From: Mesodorylaimus sp. YZB2_4
Taxonomy: Eukaryota; Nematoda; Enoplea; Dorylaimida; Dorylaimidae
Reading direction: 5' to 3'
Length of the DNA: 64,000 nt
NCBI GenBank assembly: GCA_030248295.1
Contig: JASANH010000523.1
Coordinates: 744,001-808,000 of the forward strand
The notes below the pieces were generated by a model. The model made no database searches and was not told where the DNA came from. It saw only the letters and a list, made by a program, of their open reading frames with translations. Made by a program: the position numbers and the translations under genes. This document shows, one piece after another, positions 49,215 through 64,000 of this stretch. Positions within the stretch are counted from its first letter, which is position 1. Every line of letters starts with the position of its first letter.

Positions 49215-52200
49215 CTATTGCCAGTACATAGTTTTCTTGATGTCGCTGCTGACCGATATCAGTTTCTCCAGACGCATCAGTTCGTCGTCAGTCAGTCCGC
49301 TCGAGCCAGATCCCGACGAAGCTTGCGATTCGGTGTCGCTGTCCCTGAAAAGATATGCAGCAGGCTAGTACCTACTGTAGTTATCTAAGTTGTGTCAGAC
49401 GCAGTGCAAGCGTTCCAAGTCCGACTGGTCTCCCCGAGTGCCCCACTTACATGTGACGTTGCAGACGCAACTTGGCCCGATATGCGATCAAATGAGCGTA
49501 GTAACACGGAGTCGGAATGCTGACGCTGCGAGTACAACGTGCGTACGTATGGCATAAGTGATAGGTCAAAGCCTGCAATTCGTCCGACGTGAATCCAGTT
49601 TGATCGAACAGAACGTGATAATGCGATGGTTTGCTGGTGCCCTGAAAAGAGAGCATAACGATTGGGGTACAGCGATTAGGATAAGACCCCCTGTCCTAAA
49701 GTAGGGCTGTAACCGATAATGCGAACTCCCCTCCCACATTCTTCCTCGATGGATAGTTCAATCAGAGGACAACCCCATGACAAGGGGCAACAGTCTCATC
49801 ACATACCTGAATTCCCTGGTGTGAACACAAGAAAAAGTCAAATTCTGCCGGATGCGTTACGACTGAATCGACTACAGTTCCCGCGGGAATGTTCTGCACC
49901 TGAAACAGGAAAAGGTCATCGGGGAGACATACTGGACTCACGCCTGGGCATAGACACCAGCATCCCCAGCACAGTGGCAAAACGTGTTAGATCCCCAAAC
50001 TTACGTTTGCGCGTTCGCCTTCGTTCATCTGTTTCTTGAAGAAGCGCGTGTTGTGACGTTTTTGCACAATGATAAACGTAACAGCAGGCTTGTACGTTTG
50101 GTCCAGTTCGAGGCACGCTGTTTGAATAGCTCGTAATTCCTTGTCCAACACCTGCGGACAAAAGAAAAATGTTTCGTCAAATGTCTGCACTTCAATCTCT
50201 CAGGTACTCACCTCGTTGAACTGTCCTTCCGAGACGCCGTCCCTGTACATGATGATCCTGTCGGGCTTCAAACGGGTGTTGCGATAATACGAGATCAACG
50301 ACTCTTTGACCGCAAATTTCAAATTAGCAATCATCTCTGTTCGGCATCGTTGAACCATTTCGAAACCAATGTATTTGTTGGGATGATTGTCGATGTTGGC
50401 GCAAACCGCAGCGATGCTGGGTGATTTCTTGTCGCCAGCTTCTGGATGATTTACGTCCGCCCCCATAAACAAGATCGGCGTGAAAAGGTACTTCTTGGCA
50501 CTGAAATCCGGACATATGCCATAGCTTCATGAACTCTAAAACTGTTGCACTTACATGAAATCCCCTCCGTGAATCTGCACGTTGATTCCGCCCAGTTTAG
50601 CATTCATTTTCAAGAGGATGTTGCCCAACGCCTGCTGCCCCTTCTTGCCTCCATCATGGGAACGCGGACTGGCGTTCCTGACACGATCGTACTGCAAACA
50701 CTGAGTCATGATGCCAAGCTTCGATTCGCCAACACGTTTAATTTCACCTAGAAATCCGAGATATGCGGGGAACGGGCAGGGGATCACATTTGTATCTCTT
50801 ACCATACAGCTCATTGCTCTTTCCCTGCAGAATGATCACGATCATTTGCAGAGGCAGGCCTTCGTAGTTAAATGCATCGTTCACTTGTTCCAATACCGAA
50901 AGCACATCGGCCACGTCAGTGCCGCGCCAAATCTTCCTTACGGCCGGCTTCATAGTCATGCCCATACGACGAGCTTCCGCAGCCAACATATCGGCGAAGG
51001 AACTAAAACCACAAGAGCCTGGTTAAAACCATTCCAGCGGAGCACCCCACAAGAAAGGCAGAACCACTATGATGACACTCGTGAACCAACTTAACAGGGA
51101 TAATGGCGAGGATCATCCCGAGCCACCCCTGGGCAGAACTCACGATCAGTGACAACTCAGACCACGAAGCCCATCTCCAAATAAGCACTTACAATAGTTC
51201 GTCGTCTCTTGGTTGACGAGCGAAACTGACGATACCCCAATTATTCAACGAAGCACCCTGGAAGAGTCGATTAGCTGTCCAGCTGCCGTTCGCAGGCATG
51301 GCCGTTTCAGTAGCCTGCAAAGTGACTCGGTCACAAGAGGCCGAACACAAGGCTCCAACAAGCTTACGCTATACTGCAACATCGGCGGCGTCAAAACACG
51401 TCCAGACAGTTGAGCCATTTCCAGACTGATGCTGATGTAGAACTTGCGCAGACGAGGATCATCGGCGATGCGGGCGTGCTTCAACATATCCAAAATTCTC
51501 TGGCGTCTTTCGAGAGGCGATACGGCAGTTTTCTATAAAATAAAATATGAATGACCTTGTGCAGATCTTCCAGAAATGACTTACCCTTATCATAATTTTG
51601 TGCTGCTCTTCGTCGATTTTACGATTCCGCACTCTTTGACCTGGAGCAATTTCGCATAACTGAAAACGAGGTTCAAGTCAAACCAGAGCAGAGCTAAAAT
51701 CAAAGCATTTACCTCCATCGGGTAATACGTCACTTTCTGACCTTTCCCACGAACGAACAATGGCCAGTCCGGGAAGCTATGAAGCAGAATACGTTGGCAA
51801 AAACGGGCTCGAACTCCAGTTGTGCATACCTCAGCTTCACGTTATATTTGCGCTGGAAATACTCAAATACCGAGACCGTGCCGTGATCTCCGTCCTTATC
51901 CACCCAATTGAAAGTTTGCTGGCGCGCAGTAGCTGGCCCGACTCCAGTAGGAGTAAAAGTCTGACTGATCAGTTTCGCGAACACTTTGATACCTGAAAAC
52001 AGGCAGATCAGTCAGAGTGAGGCAAGCTAGAGACCGTATTTCACCTGGATCTTTCGGCGGACATCCTCGAAATTCTTTCTCCAGCAGGGCTCGTTCTTGA
52101 TTTGGCAGATTCGGCGGGAATGGCATGCTCGGAGAATAGCTCTTCTTGAAACTGTAGCAAAGCAATTTCGCGGAGAAAACTACAGCGTTATCTTGCTCAT

Positions 52201-53842
52201 AAAAAGCAGTCGCGTTCCCTGAACAGAAAAAGGCTTGTGAGAGTACTGAGAAGCCACTTGCAGCACTTACAGTTGACGTTCAATGACAACTGCCAATTAT
52301 CGATCAATCTCGAGGACAAATAGAAGCCTTTGAGTAACTCGCGACCACATCCCAGATCCAGACGCTCACGATCATTCGAGCGAAAGTAGAAGGACCGTCC
52401 AGCAGGCACCAGCGTATCACTGAAACAGCATTGAGTTGATTCGAGGAAGCGCGCCGCTTACGGGATAGGGCTGGTAGTTACTTGAAGTAGCGGCCCTGGC
52501 GAAACAGAATGTCCAGAAATCGAATTTGAGACATTTCTCTTTCGCTCAGATTTTCGTGGTAGACTAAAACGAGGTACGCAGTGAGTCAATGAACAGATTG
52601 GATACAAATGGATATGTCCTGTACCCCGTGGGTGTAAGGAACACACCTGTGCGAAAGGGGGGGGGAGGACTCTCCTGGCTTTAGTCAGCGATAAAAAGGG
52701 ATCGATGGTCCCCCCTGTGCATTTTTCACACCATCTCCTACCCATGGAGTCTCATGGGAAGCATGTTTCACCCCAACCACTAACGATAAGATGGTAGATT
52801 CAGAAATAACGAGTAAATTATCGCTGGGAGCTGCCGTTGTCGCGGTTTTTTGAAAAAAGTAGCGAGAAATACTGTTCGCCGAAAAGACAAATTACATGGT
52901 GGGAGATTTTGCCCCGTAGCAACTGGACCCTGCCCGTACTTGGCTGGTAGTTCGACACGGACAGGTAGAAAATACCGTGGTCTGATTGTGATAGGTACAC
53001 AAGGAGATCCAACCTAGTCCAAATATCCCTACCATACACCTCCTAGCTCAAAAGAGTCTTCTCTTACCTTGATTAATGTTGCTCAAGTCGACGTCACACG
53101 CGTACTGGATCTTAATTTTGCAACGAACGTTTCGGTCGCGATCGTTCGGCAGCTGCGATGGGAATTGCAAGATCAACTGAAAAAAGGATGGATGTAGTGA
53201 CTGTGACTGGATTCCAAGCCCCAGATTAAACTGATGTGAGGTTTACGACGTTAGCCAAGAAAGCAGACCTCGCCACCTCGGACTCCCACTTCAACTTACC
53301 GGCTTATCAGCGCTGCATTGCCCGATACTTTTCAACGTGAAGGCAGTCTTTTGTTGATCGTACACGATTTGCTCAGGATCTCCGAACTCGGCTGGGTGCA
53401 TTTTGACGGCACACCAAAACAGCAAATGCGCTTCCTCCCTGGACAAACATGACATGACAGAGATAAGCGATTGACAAATAAGCGGGCACCAGGACCAGGC
53501 CACGTCTACGTCAAGTTCCCAAGAAAAGGAGCCCTTTCACGACCAGCTCGACCCCAGTGAACCCTAGCTTGTTGAAGGTAGGATTGCTATCAGCACTTCC
53601 TGAGACCACACTTAACTCCAATCTTACCTCTTCGTTTTTCTGGCCTTTCCATCGGCAGCGAATCTGTTCACCTCGACATCGTATTGATGCACAACAACGC
53701 GGTTTTTGAGTTCGAAACGAAAATGGTTTGCTTGTAATTCGATGGGACGACCAGCTCGGCCACCTTTGTCGGGTCGTCGAATCAGACGAATCGAGCCATT
53801 TGCGCTGACCAAGCTTTGATCTTCGTCCTTGTTTGGAGGCAT
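49215..53842 (-). CDS. Argonaute, AGO (miRNA) clade
   Basis: Eighteen minus-strand exons: 53628-53842, 53300-53438, 53068-53176, 52482-52563, 52271-52419, 52045-52218, 51830-51992, 51713-51776, 51585-51659, 51368-51532, 51193-51257, 50803-51002, 50555-50747, 50212-50500, 50005-50151, 49807-49899, 49451-49641, 49215-49344. They close in frame at 880 residues. The N-domain contains [15 protein letters not shown]. The PAZ region covers about 280-400, MID about 450-580 ([14 protein letters not shown]), and PIWI starts at [14 protein letters not shown]. Slicer residues are intact: D613 (MGADVNHP), D685 ([10 protein letters not shown]) and H824 ([14 protein letters not shown]). AGO-clade proteins load miRNAs and repress or cut targets, like nematode ALG-1/2. 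The C-terminus differs from the usual YFA, ending MYWQ. The ATG lies 13 bases after a TTTGCAG-like site. Intron 3 (504 bases) holds a G run. Confidence 0.95.
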
Positions 53843-56399
53843 CTTTCAAGATTTTCTGCAAAAAATGTTTGTGATCGGTGTAGTTAGATACTGACAATTG
53901 AACACAGTACGCTCCGGCAGAAGGGAGACGCGTGAATACAACCGACAACCGTGCCCCACAACGCGCCGTCAACGTCGACTAAAACCACTTCGCCACGCCC
54001 GACGTCGATATGATAGAACAAATCGAGACGGGCCTGGACACGGCGAGTGGCCGACAAAAGGTGGCCTCGCGCGAGGGCCAGAATCCAAAACCAGCAGGTG
54101 CAGAGGAAACGGGACGAAAACAAAGAACCAGAAGTGGGCCAGCAGGAAGGGCCTTCCCGATCGCCACCTTGGAAAGAGTGGCGCGTGGAAATGGTAAGAC
54201 TATGTTGACGTCACTGGTGTAAGTGGACGGAACGCGATTGCCCGCCATGGGCCGCCACGGCATCAAACGAAGACGCAATAAACAGCTGTTATCTCTTCTC
54301 CCGCTCACGATCTCGCGCTCATCGTCAGCGAAACCCACTTGGTGCCCAGCCATAAAAGACCCTGTGTGTGATGCCGCGTCAAGAGAGGAAAGTAGGAAAG
54401 GAGGACAGTCAGTTGTCGGGAAACCATGGCTCCCTCCCGCCTGTGTATAATGAAAAAGGGCGCACGAATTTCTATCTGGATTGGGTGAGGCATATGGGCA
54501 TGACAGAAAAGAGCGCTGTACGTTTGAAAAGCGTAGAGAACGGTCGATTGGTCAGTTTTCTGACGAGTCAGCAACATGTATACAAGATCTCCCAGATGGT
54601 GGGCCAACGGGGAGGGGGTCAAGGAACCGTACGAGTGCTCCGATGCCCGAAATGAGCTAGTCGATGGTCGAGCAGCACTGACCGGTGATGGATGGGTTGG
54701 GCGGCGTGGTGACGGCTACGCGGCGCTGATCGTGAGCATCGCTTGATCGTCATGCTCGCGCCTCGAAGCAGAAAGGAACCGAAGGAAGAAGCATCGCCGC
54801 CAACTGGGTCTGGTTGGCAGAAATGCCAAAGCACCCAAATAACCACCGCAGGTGCTTCGCAAAATGCAAGTACACGGCTTGTCGGCCAATGGTCGTGATC
54901 GCGCTCAGATGTACCCACATCTCTAATTATACTAACCGCCCCCGGCAAAGTCACAGCACAACTCTGACCAAGGAAGAGGCAGACTCGCCCTCATATACCA
55001 CCCCATAGATCGATTTACGCATCACACAGGGATATGACTGGTCTTTGTTCTTTCTGGTTTTTTTGAATCTTCTAAAATGTTGGATGGAATGTAACCCGAA
55101 TGATATGGCCTGGTTGTTGCCGAGGTATTTTTATAACCGGTACCTGGGTAAACACGTCGGAATGGGCCTGGACGGGAACACTACACGTCTCACACAGAAC
55201 GCCATCGGGGGTAATCGGAGATGGCAAAGACAGGCAAAGATAAGCTTAGTCTCCAATGCCAAAACATAATGCCTCGCTCGCGCTGTGCGTCCTTCCGTGC
55301 ATACGTCCATCCCGTATACTCTATACACAGCTCAAAAAACAGAAACTGTGTAGTCGGTGGGTCTTGGTCAGGAAGTGGCAATTAGGCGCAGGATAGGACA
55401 AGAAAACAAGCACGTCAGGTGTCGATGATAAGCAAGTCGTGGATAATCCAGAGGCCATGCTATGTGCTGTGGGAACTGTGCAAGTGCTGTGAATGGGCAG
55501 TCGGGTCAGGTGCGAGACAAAGCAATAGTGCCATATATGTTTTGGTTTCACATCAGAATTTGCGATGCTCGAGTCGGTGGGCATTTTTGGATCGCGTGAA
55601 GCGGGTACAGACAGACAGGCTAGAGTGCCCACGCATCAGCTTTCTTCTCCGTGAGCAAAGCCAAGGTTCGCTGACGAAGGTGCGAAATGTCGACGACATC
55701 CGTTCGATCACGCTGGCAAAAACCGCGTTTTGCATGGGCGAAGAGCACGATAAGACAACAGCAACTGTCGAGACAATTGGTCGACAACTGATCGTCACGG
55801 CTGTCACCTACAGTATCTTCCAGTGCAAGATTGTATGATAGCCGCCCCTTTATGGCAGGCTGTCATCGGATTAAAAGATGCCGAAAGGAAGCTGGTCTTG
55901 GCAACATCATTAACCACCAATTTGTCAAAGCAGCTGTCGCCCTCGATCGCCACCTTTTGCGCACTGTATTGTCAGGTCTAGGGTATTGAGGGTGCTGCGG
56001 GCCCCATTTATGTGTAGAAGAAGAAACAAAGAATCATGCCACTGTTTGGGGACCCCACGCTGTCGTTGGTACTATCACTCTTCAAAAAGTCGCGCTACAC
56101 GCTTGCAGCGAAGCAGATGATTAGATTTGGTTGCTTGGACACGGAGCCTTGAACTTCGCGCTAGTTCATTTTTTTCTTTGTTGCCAACAAGTGCCTTCCA
56201 AATCATTAATCTTTCCTGAATTGGATAAATCTCTCGGAAAACAGCTCATGTTTTTTCTGTCCTGATCGCAATGATCTGCTGTTGCATCGCAGTCTATTTC
56301 ACAGGAGTCCTGAAGGATGCGTAGTAGATTCAAAACATGCACCGCTAACCAGAGCAACCCACCCGCCGCCACACACAGCTTCTGAGTTTATTGCTTCGT
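53843..56399. other. Intergenic, no gene seen
   Basis: Upstream of Argonaute (minus) and downstream of the amidase (minus). A candidate trans-splice acceptor for Argonaute lies at 53856-53858 on the minus strand. Frames at 53898-54197, 54368-54655 and 55419-55838 show no motifs or splice support. A possible amidase poly(A) signal (minus) is at 56387-56392, just after the stop. This is one of the longest empty stretches and could contain a noncoding RNA that I cannot recognise. Confidence 0.45.
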
Positions 56400-58222
56400 T
56401 CATGCAAACTCGGGTGGCAAGTAAGACTCGCCAGGTTCATGGCGTATTGCCTGTTCATACAGTCTGGCTATATCCAGCATGGCTTTGAATTTTCTGGGTC
56501 TTGTCATAAAGTACATTCCGATGGGAGTCCCCTTCGCGTGTCGTCGATGATCACTTTTTGTGTGTCTTCCCTGGTCCTGCGTAAATCCGATCGGTAAGTT
56601 CATGGCAGGGAAGCCGAGGGCTCCGGCAGGGTCCAACATGAAGAACGCATCGGAGACCGAATCCAGGTGTGAGCGGATACGATGTGGACGAGGAAATGCA
56701 ATCACGTCCACATCGTCCACATCGAATATTCGTTTTTGTAAAAGCCTTTTAGCCGCAGTGCGAACTTTGCGCAATCGGCGGACAGAAGGCAGGCAGTGAA
56801 CTCTGTAGGCCGCAAATAGGCTGAAGAAACGACGGTAATGTGGGGGTATGTTGTCGAGGGCCAGCATCTCGTCCAGATTATGGATCAGTGTTTGCACGTT
56901 TTGTTTTTTGACCAAGAATGGATATCGTTTGAAGAAAGCATCGATCCACTGCGGGGTGCACGCAAACACGTCGGTCCAAACACGATGAATTCGATCGATC
57001 TGCTCCACGAAGTCTTTGAGGTTTATAGTCAAGTTGACCACAGTCACATTGGCGTGCTGTATGCGCTCTACGAATTGTTCCGTAGCAGTGAATATATCCT
57101 CATCCAAGTAGTAGTCAACGGACGTGCCGTCGACGCGGGTCACATTGATCGACGTTTCTGACTGAGCATACACCAAATCTCGGATTAGACCGATCCGATA
57201 TTGTGCGCCGTTGTGTCGGACGGGAGAGGCCTGGGATAGGTAAGTACGTGAGGTGCGATTCGAGGTGGATATTATGTCCAATATCAAGGCGACGTCAGAA
57301 ACTGTGAATGCGATAGGGGCTACTGTGTCTCCAGCGTTCTTCAAGAGAGGGAATACGCCTGTCGAATCATACGTTTTGGAAATTGGACGGACGGCGACCA
57401 AGCCGCACTCGGATGCAGGCCACGTGACCGAGCCTGCTGTGTCGGTAGCCAGGCCAATAACGGACAATCGCGCCCCTTGTGCCACGGCATTTCCGCAACT
57501 GCTGCCGTATACGCTTATGCTGCGACCCCCTGAGAAACTGTACGGGTTGCGGCATTGGCTTGAGATCTCGTTGGGTTCGTCTGGAGCCTGGAAAAAGAGA
57601 AAGAGTCAAGAACTAATGATAAGCAGTCGTTTGGGCGTCCGAGCCCGCTGGACTACTGAGCCACTTCCGACCGCGTACTTTTATCCTGCAACCCTCTTCT
57701 TACTTTTAATCCAAACGAGAATGGTGTCAAACTGGCTTTTCCCAAAATCAGGGCGCCTTCGCTCTTTAATCTCCACACTGATCCCGCATCAGTCTTCGCA
57801 TTTGCACTAGCGAAGGCTCTCAGGCCCAGCGTAGTTGGCAGCCCGGCCACGAGAATGTTGTCTTTGATCAAAGTTGGAACACAGTGCAGTCGTCCAAAGA
57901 GGCGGCCACTGGTTCGTTTCCTGTACGCATCGAGTCGACGTGCGTCGGCCAAAGAGCCTCGATAATTCAAGACCGTAACAGCCCCCAATCGGGCATTGTA
58001 TAGGCGAATGCGAGCCAAGAATAGTCGAGCTATCTGTTGGCAGTCGGTACGGTTCGAACGGATGGTGTCCAAAATGTTGTCGACACTGATTATGTTCGAG
58101 AAGTTGAAAAGTGGCAGGGGATGATTAGGCCCTGCGGTGGCTAGGGAGCATACTAAGAAAGCGGAGGCCACTATGAGCCGAATCATCGTGGTCTTCTGCT
58201 GCCAGTCTCTCGAGACAAGCAT
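56400..58222 (-). CDS. Fatty-acid amide hydrolase-like amidase, secretory
   Basis: Two minus-strand exons, 57704-58222 and 56400-57587, give 568 residues. This is the amidase-signature family, which hydrolyses acyl amides such as endocannabinoids in FAAH relatives. The Ser-cisSer-Lys triad is visible: the lysine in CVPTLIKDNILV, the cis-serine in the Gly/Ser loop (VYGSSCGNAVAQG), and the nucleophile in ATDTAGSVTWPASECG. Residues about 13-30 (MIRLIVASAFLVCSLATAG) form a signal peptide or anchor, and several N-X-S/T sites (NFSN, NRTD, NVTV, NLTI) suggest a luminal or secreted enzyme, nearer FAAH2 in layout. The first ATG lies 13 bases after an acceptor-like CTAG. Starting at 58186 would give 556 residues and put the signal peptide first. 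Confidence 0.88.
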
Positions 58223-59665
58223 CGGGCAAAGGAGCCTAGTTGACAATGAAATATGTGGAGGAGACAGTCGCTGACTCGCTTCCTCGCAGCTGTTCGATGT
58301 CATCGACGTGTCGTTGAATGGAGTTTACTTTCGACCGCACCCTCAGGATCGAGTTTCTTATGGGCTTGCTGGCCGAAGATCAACCCTCGCATTTGCCTGT
58401 GGTGATTACGATTGCAATTGTGTAGGATGTGGGTGCGTGCGCGCACTGGTAGTGGGGTACGTCAAAACATCGGTCAGGGCTTTTATGTGATGCACAATAC
58501 CGACCACCAGACGCCAAATCAGAAGACCACAGACTCGTGTCCTGCTGTCCCACATTCACCCTACCGTACTTACCCCCCTTGTTCGCTATAATAAAAAGTC
58601 ACGCAGACGCAAAGCATTCATTTTGCTTGTCTACTCATTTGGCTTCTTCATAGGAGCATTCTGGTGAATCACGTTGGACCTGAGAGGGGTCAATTAAACT
58701 TAGGCTGTTTCGCTTAGATTAGCTGTGATCTATGGCTTTCTCGAATATCCCGCTCTTGCTTTTCTTCAGTCACTTCCAGATCGTCCTGAGAGCTTTTTTG
58801 TAAGCTGTCTCCATCGTCATCTCATCAGTTTCAAGATGATCATATAACGATGGCCAAGCCACGACCCACAAGGATCACGATAATCCGTGTCGGCACATTC
58901 GGCAACGCTGCTACCGTGAGCCTCGGCCGGCGAAGTGCTTTCACACTTCCAGCTGTGCTTGAGTTGACAATATTGCCCCTGTTTCGGCACACTTCGATCT
59001 CGATTTTTTGTTCTAATGCTGCTTGCAATGCACCCCTCCGATTGGGCCTGGGAGAGGATGTGACTGATCGAAGTCGGTGGGCAACACACACTCGGACAAG
59101 TCTAGGACAACTGTACGCTTGTTGCTGGAACCTTTGCCCAAAGGGTTGGCGTCGCCTAGCCAACAGAGATGGATAGTCCACTCACACTCGCCGTAGTCCA
59201 CAACACTGCGAGGATTACTTACCTCCAATACACTGATGAAGACTTCGTCTCTCTTCCAGGAAGGGACCACCCCAAGTAGAGTGCCCGCAACTCCACTTTT
59301 GCAATGATTCGCAATGAGGACGGAACCGGCTGCTGGTATTGATTTATGGATCCTCAGATCTTTCGCCTTATTCTATTATTCTGCTCGCCTATCTTTGCAC
59401 GGCAAGGCCGCTGCAGAGGTCATCGTCAGCGGCAGCGACACTAGTCGCCGTGCTTTAGGCTCAGTGGCATTGGTATTGTAGACCCACGCACCCACGCTGA
59501 GAGCAGATATCACATGGACCCCGCGTCTGACCGAGAACAGCAAGTTATAGATGCGCTATTCTGTTACATATCCCTTCATGACTAGACAAACGGAATCGGA
59601 CTGCACCGAATGACCACACACCAGAGAGCCAATCATGAGGATACCGCGCAACATGGGCAGCACAA
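58223..59665. other. Intergenic, no gene seen
   Basis: Between the amidase start and the second kinase stop, which both read on the minus strand. A possible trans-splice acceptor for the amidase lies at 58236-58238 (minus). No exon was recognised. Overlapping frames near 58840-59180 lack motifs. Confidence 0.45.
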
Positions 59666-61932
<2,267 letters not shown>

Positions 61933-62980
61933 GATGACCGAGTCAGCCCGAGAACACGCCGCACTACGCACTTCCGCTTGAACCAATAGCTGTTGCCGAG
62001 GAGTAGAAGGGGGTGCTTAGTGCTCGGGTAGTGTAAAGTCAGGCCCAGTGTACTGCACGGGCATCCTCCCATCACGAAGGCAGATGTTGCCAGCTTTAGC
62101 TGCGCAGGAGCTTTGAGAACTTTGTAATATATTTTTTAAATTTTTTGGGCCTAAGTCTTTTGACTCTAGCCTTCCAGCAGTCAGCGATGAGCGATGAGTG
62201 AAGTCGTCTCGTATGAACATGATGAAGCTGGAAAGTAACGTAGCAAAAAAATAGCAGCAAAAAAGAAACCTTCTAAGCATTGCTGTGCGGGGACCAGCAC
62301 ACAGCGGTGCCCCTCTGCGCGTCTCCACTAGGAGCATCTATACGCGAGGACATCCTGGACTGTACATTGACTTCCTCGGACAATGGCGGGCGGGCTTTGA
62401 ACCCTGTCGGTGTTACACAGCCGAGACTGTCTCCTCGTTTGGTGTCCGTCTCTCCACTCGGAGAATCTCGACGGTCCAGGGTGAGTCACCCACAGGCTGC
62501 ACTGCAAGGTCAGCGAGGGTTTAGGGTTCGCAAACCGACCTCCATCACCAGGGATCGAACCTGATACGAGTCCAGCCACTCACTACTAAGGCAACACGGT
62601 AAGACGAATGCCCAACCGAATGCACCATCGTAGCCGCTCTTTGAAATATATGGATGGGCCTATTTTACATGGTACGAAGCACGGAGACACGACGCGGTTA
62701 TTTGGGTTACTTGCACATCGTTCAAAAAATTTAGGGGAATTCATGCCTTTAGTAAAAATCAAGCTAGAACATACGATATTATTTGCTGCTTCGCAAGCGA
62801 GAACACAGTGATTATTTTAAATTAGCGCATTTTCAGGTTTTGCGGATGCTTATATCACAATGTAATGAATTAATCGGCTGCGTGCGCGCTGAACCCCTTC
62901 GAAAAACGAAAAAAGAAAAGAAAAAGAAACGAAAAATTCAGAATTGGAAAAGTAGACTCAATTTTGTTTTGGTTGTAAAC
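61933..62980. other. Intergenic with tRNA-like remnant
   Basis: On the minus strand near 62525-62605 the sequence contains CAGGTTCGATCCCTGGTG, a perfect B box with a pairing stem. An A-box-like TAGTAGTGAGTGG lies too close upstream for a normal tRNA. It is probably a degenerate tRNA or a different SINE. No protein gene was recognised. The end includes an in-frame upstream extension of NDUFA2 (from 62846). Confidence 0.4.
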
Positions 62981-63714
62981 ATGTCCGCAGTGCGATTGGG
63001 TCCTTATTTGAAAGAATTACGTATTCATTTATGCCAGACTTCGGGCGCGAGCCAAGGAGTTCGAGATTTTGTTCATAAGCACTACGTCGCCTTGAAAAGA
63101 GCCAATCCGCAATTCCCCATCTTGATTCGCGAATGCAGCGGAATATCGCCCCGGATTTGGGCTCGGTAAGATCTTTTTGCTTCTTCTCTGTAGTTCCCAT
63201 GCTGGTACGAAATAACGCGTATTTGTCAATTTTCAGGTCCAATATATACTGTCTGTACTTATACAGCATGTCATGGGATTGATAATGCTGCTCTGATCGT
63301 GTTAGCGTAGACGTAGGTTATTTTCTATGAAAGCTGCCCCTCCGAAACAAGCTTTGCACAAGGGAAATCGGGTCAAGTATCTTCGAAGTCCGGCCTACTG
63401 TAGGTCTGTGTTGTGCGTGAAAGTGTACTGACTGTAGAATCTGCGGGCGAATATTTAGGCCTAGGTTTGTGGTTCTCACAAATGCCAAGGAAGGCTTCTC
63501 TGCTGCCCTTATGACGATCGTGCTGTGGGAGAAATAAGGCTATGCAGTTTTGGTTCATTCGAGCTGTACTACGGATACATGCTATGCGAGTTGCACTGAA
63601 TTTTCACTTTTCAGGTACGAATACGGCCGCGAAGTCCACCACAGTTTGGAAAACAGTAAAGGCGATGATGTACTGAAATTAATCGAGAAACTAGGCACTG
63701 CTAAATCGCCTTGA
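62981..63714 (+). CDS. NDUFA2: NDUFA2, complex I B8 subunit
   Basis: Two exons, 62981-63165 and 63615-63714, give 94 residues (human: 99). This is an accessory subunit of mitochondrial NADH:ubiquinone oxidoreductase with a thioredoxin-like L51/S25/CI-B8 fold. Conserved segments are [40 protein letters not shown] and [19 protein letters not shown]. The start at 62981 matches the family. An upstream ATG at 62846 is in frame without a stop and would add 45 mostly Lys/Arg-rich residues. It lies 9 bases after a good TTTTCAG site, so the longer form cannot be excluded. The intron is long for this window (449 bases). A poly(A) signal, AATAAA, is at 63850-63855. Confidence 0.95.
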
Positions 63715-64000
63715 AATTTCAGTAATCGACTCGTAGTACTATTTGATTTGGTATCTGGATTTGTTCTAGTATCGAGTGATCCTGCGGAGATTTTGCTGTT
63801 CTATGTTGTAGAGGTATGTATGCGAAATGCTAGTGATGTGAGAAGCGATAATAAAGCTTCCTGAAGTAGGAGTTGTGAACTGGATGGATCTTGTGATCAG
63901 TGGACTGTAATCCGCACGTTACTTTGGATGGTTCTGTATTGACTCGTGTTGTGTTAGCAGGCACCTTTAGGTCCAGTTTTGGAACGATGGCGTGGAACGG

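Noticed and set aside
62525-62605. A tRNA gene on the minus strand
   Set aside because: The B box is good, but the A box is too close and no acceptor stem pairs. More likely a remnant or a SINE.

Overview
This is a gene-dense window of nuclear DNA from a small-genome invertebrate, most likely a nematode. Every gene I could resolve is split by GT-AG introns, mostly 45-110 bases long. Four points favour a nematode. The astacin metalloprotease has the astacin-EGF-CUB-TSP1 order of the C. elegans NAS-33 to NAS-38 group. There is an MSP-domain gene. A short TTAGGC array, the nematode telomere unit, lies inside a small inverted repeat. Many genes have a splice-acceptor-like site only 9-24 bases before the first ATG, as expected if messages receive a trans-spliced leader. 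Long G or C homopolymer runs also recur. No spliced-leader, rRNA or functional tRNA gene was found, so the phylum is an inference.

Layout. 1-1.95 kb: nothing convincing. 1.96-3.93 kb (+): a protein with an RRM-like N-terminus, a macro domain and a RING finger. 4-7 kb: gene-free, with two copies of a tRNA-derived SINE. 7.1-8.8 kb (+): fatty acyl-CoA reductase. 9.95-14.1 kb (+): a 17-exon AIFM3-like Rieske/NADH oxidoreductase. 15-15.6 kb (+): MSP-domain protein. 16.3-17.6 kb (-): a novel one-pass membrane protein built from tandemly duplicated micro-exons. 18.4-22.2 kb (-): astacin protease. 24-25.3 kb (-): SMYD5. 26-30.6 kb (-): UPF1. 32.0-32.6 kb: a large palindromic foldback element. 33-35.3 kb (+): first Src-like kinase. 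37.3 kb (+): small Cys-rich secreted protein. 38.5-42.6 kb (-): MAM-domain protein with polyQ and His-rich tracts. 45-48.9 kb (+): Ku80. 49.2-53.8 kb (-): Argonaute. 56.4-58.2 kb (-): fatty-acid-amide-hydrolase-like amidase. 59.7-61.9 kb (-): second Src-like kinase. 63.0-63.7 kb (+): NDUFA2.

Exon models were built by hand from splice signals, reading frame and homology, and each complete model closes in frame from ATG to stop. The genes do not form one pathway. UPF1 and Argonaute both act on mRNA, Ku80 in DNA-end joining, and FAR and the amidase in lipid metabolism. The two kinases are clearly related and may be a dispersed duplication. The least described items are the micro-exon membrane protein, the RRM-macro-RING protein, the two kinases lacking an activation-loop tyrosine, the His-rich MAM protein and the repeat elements.
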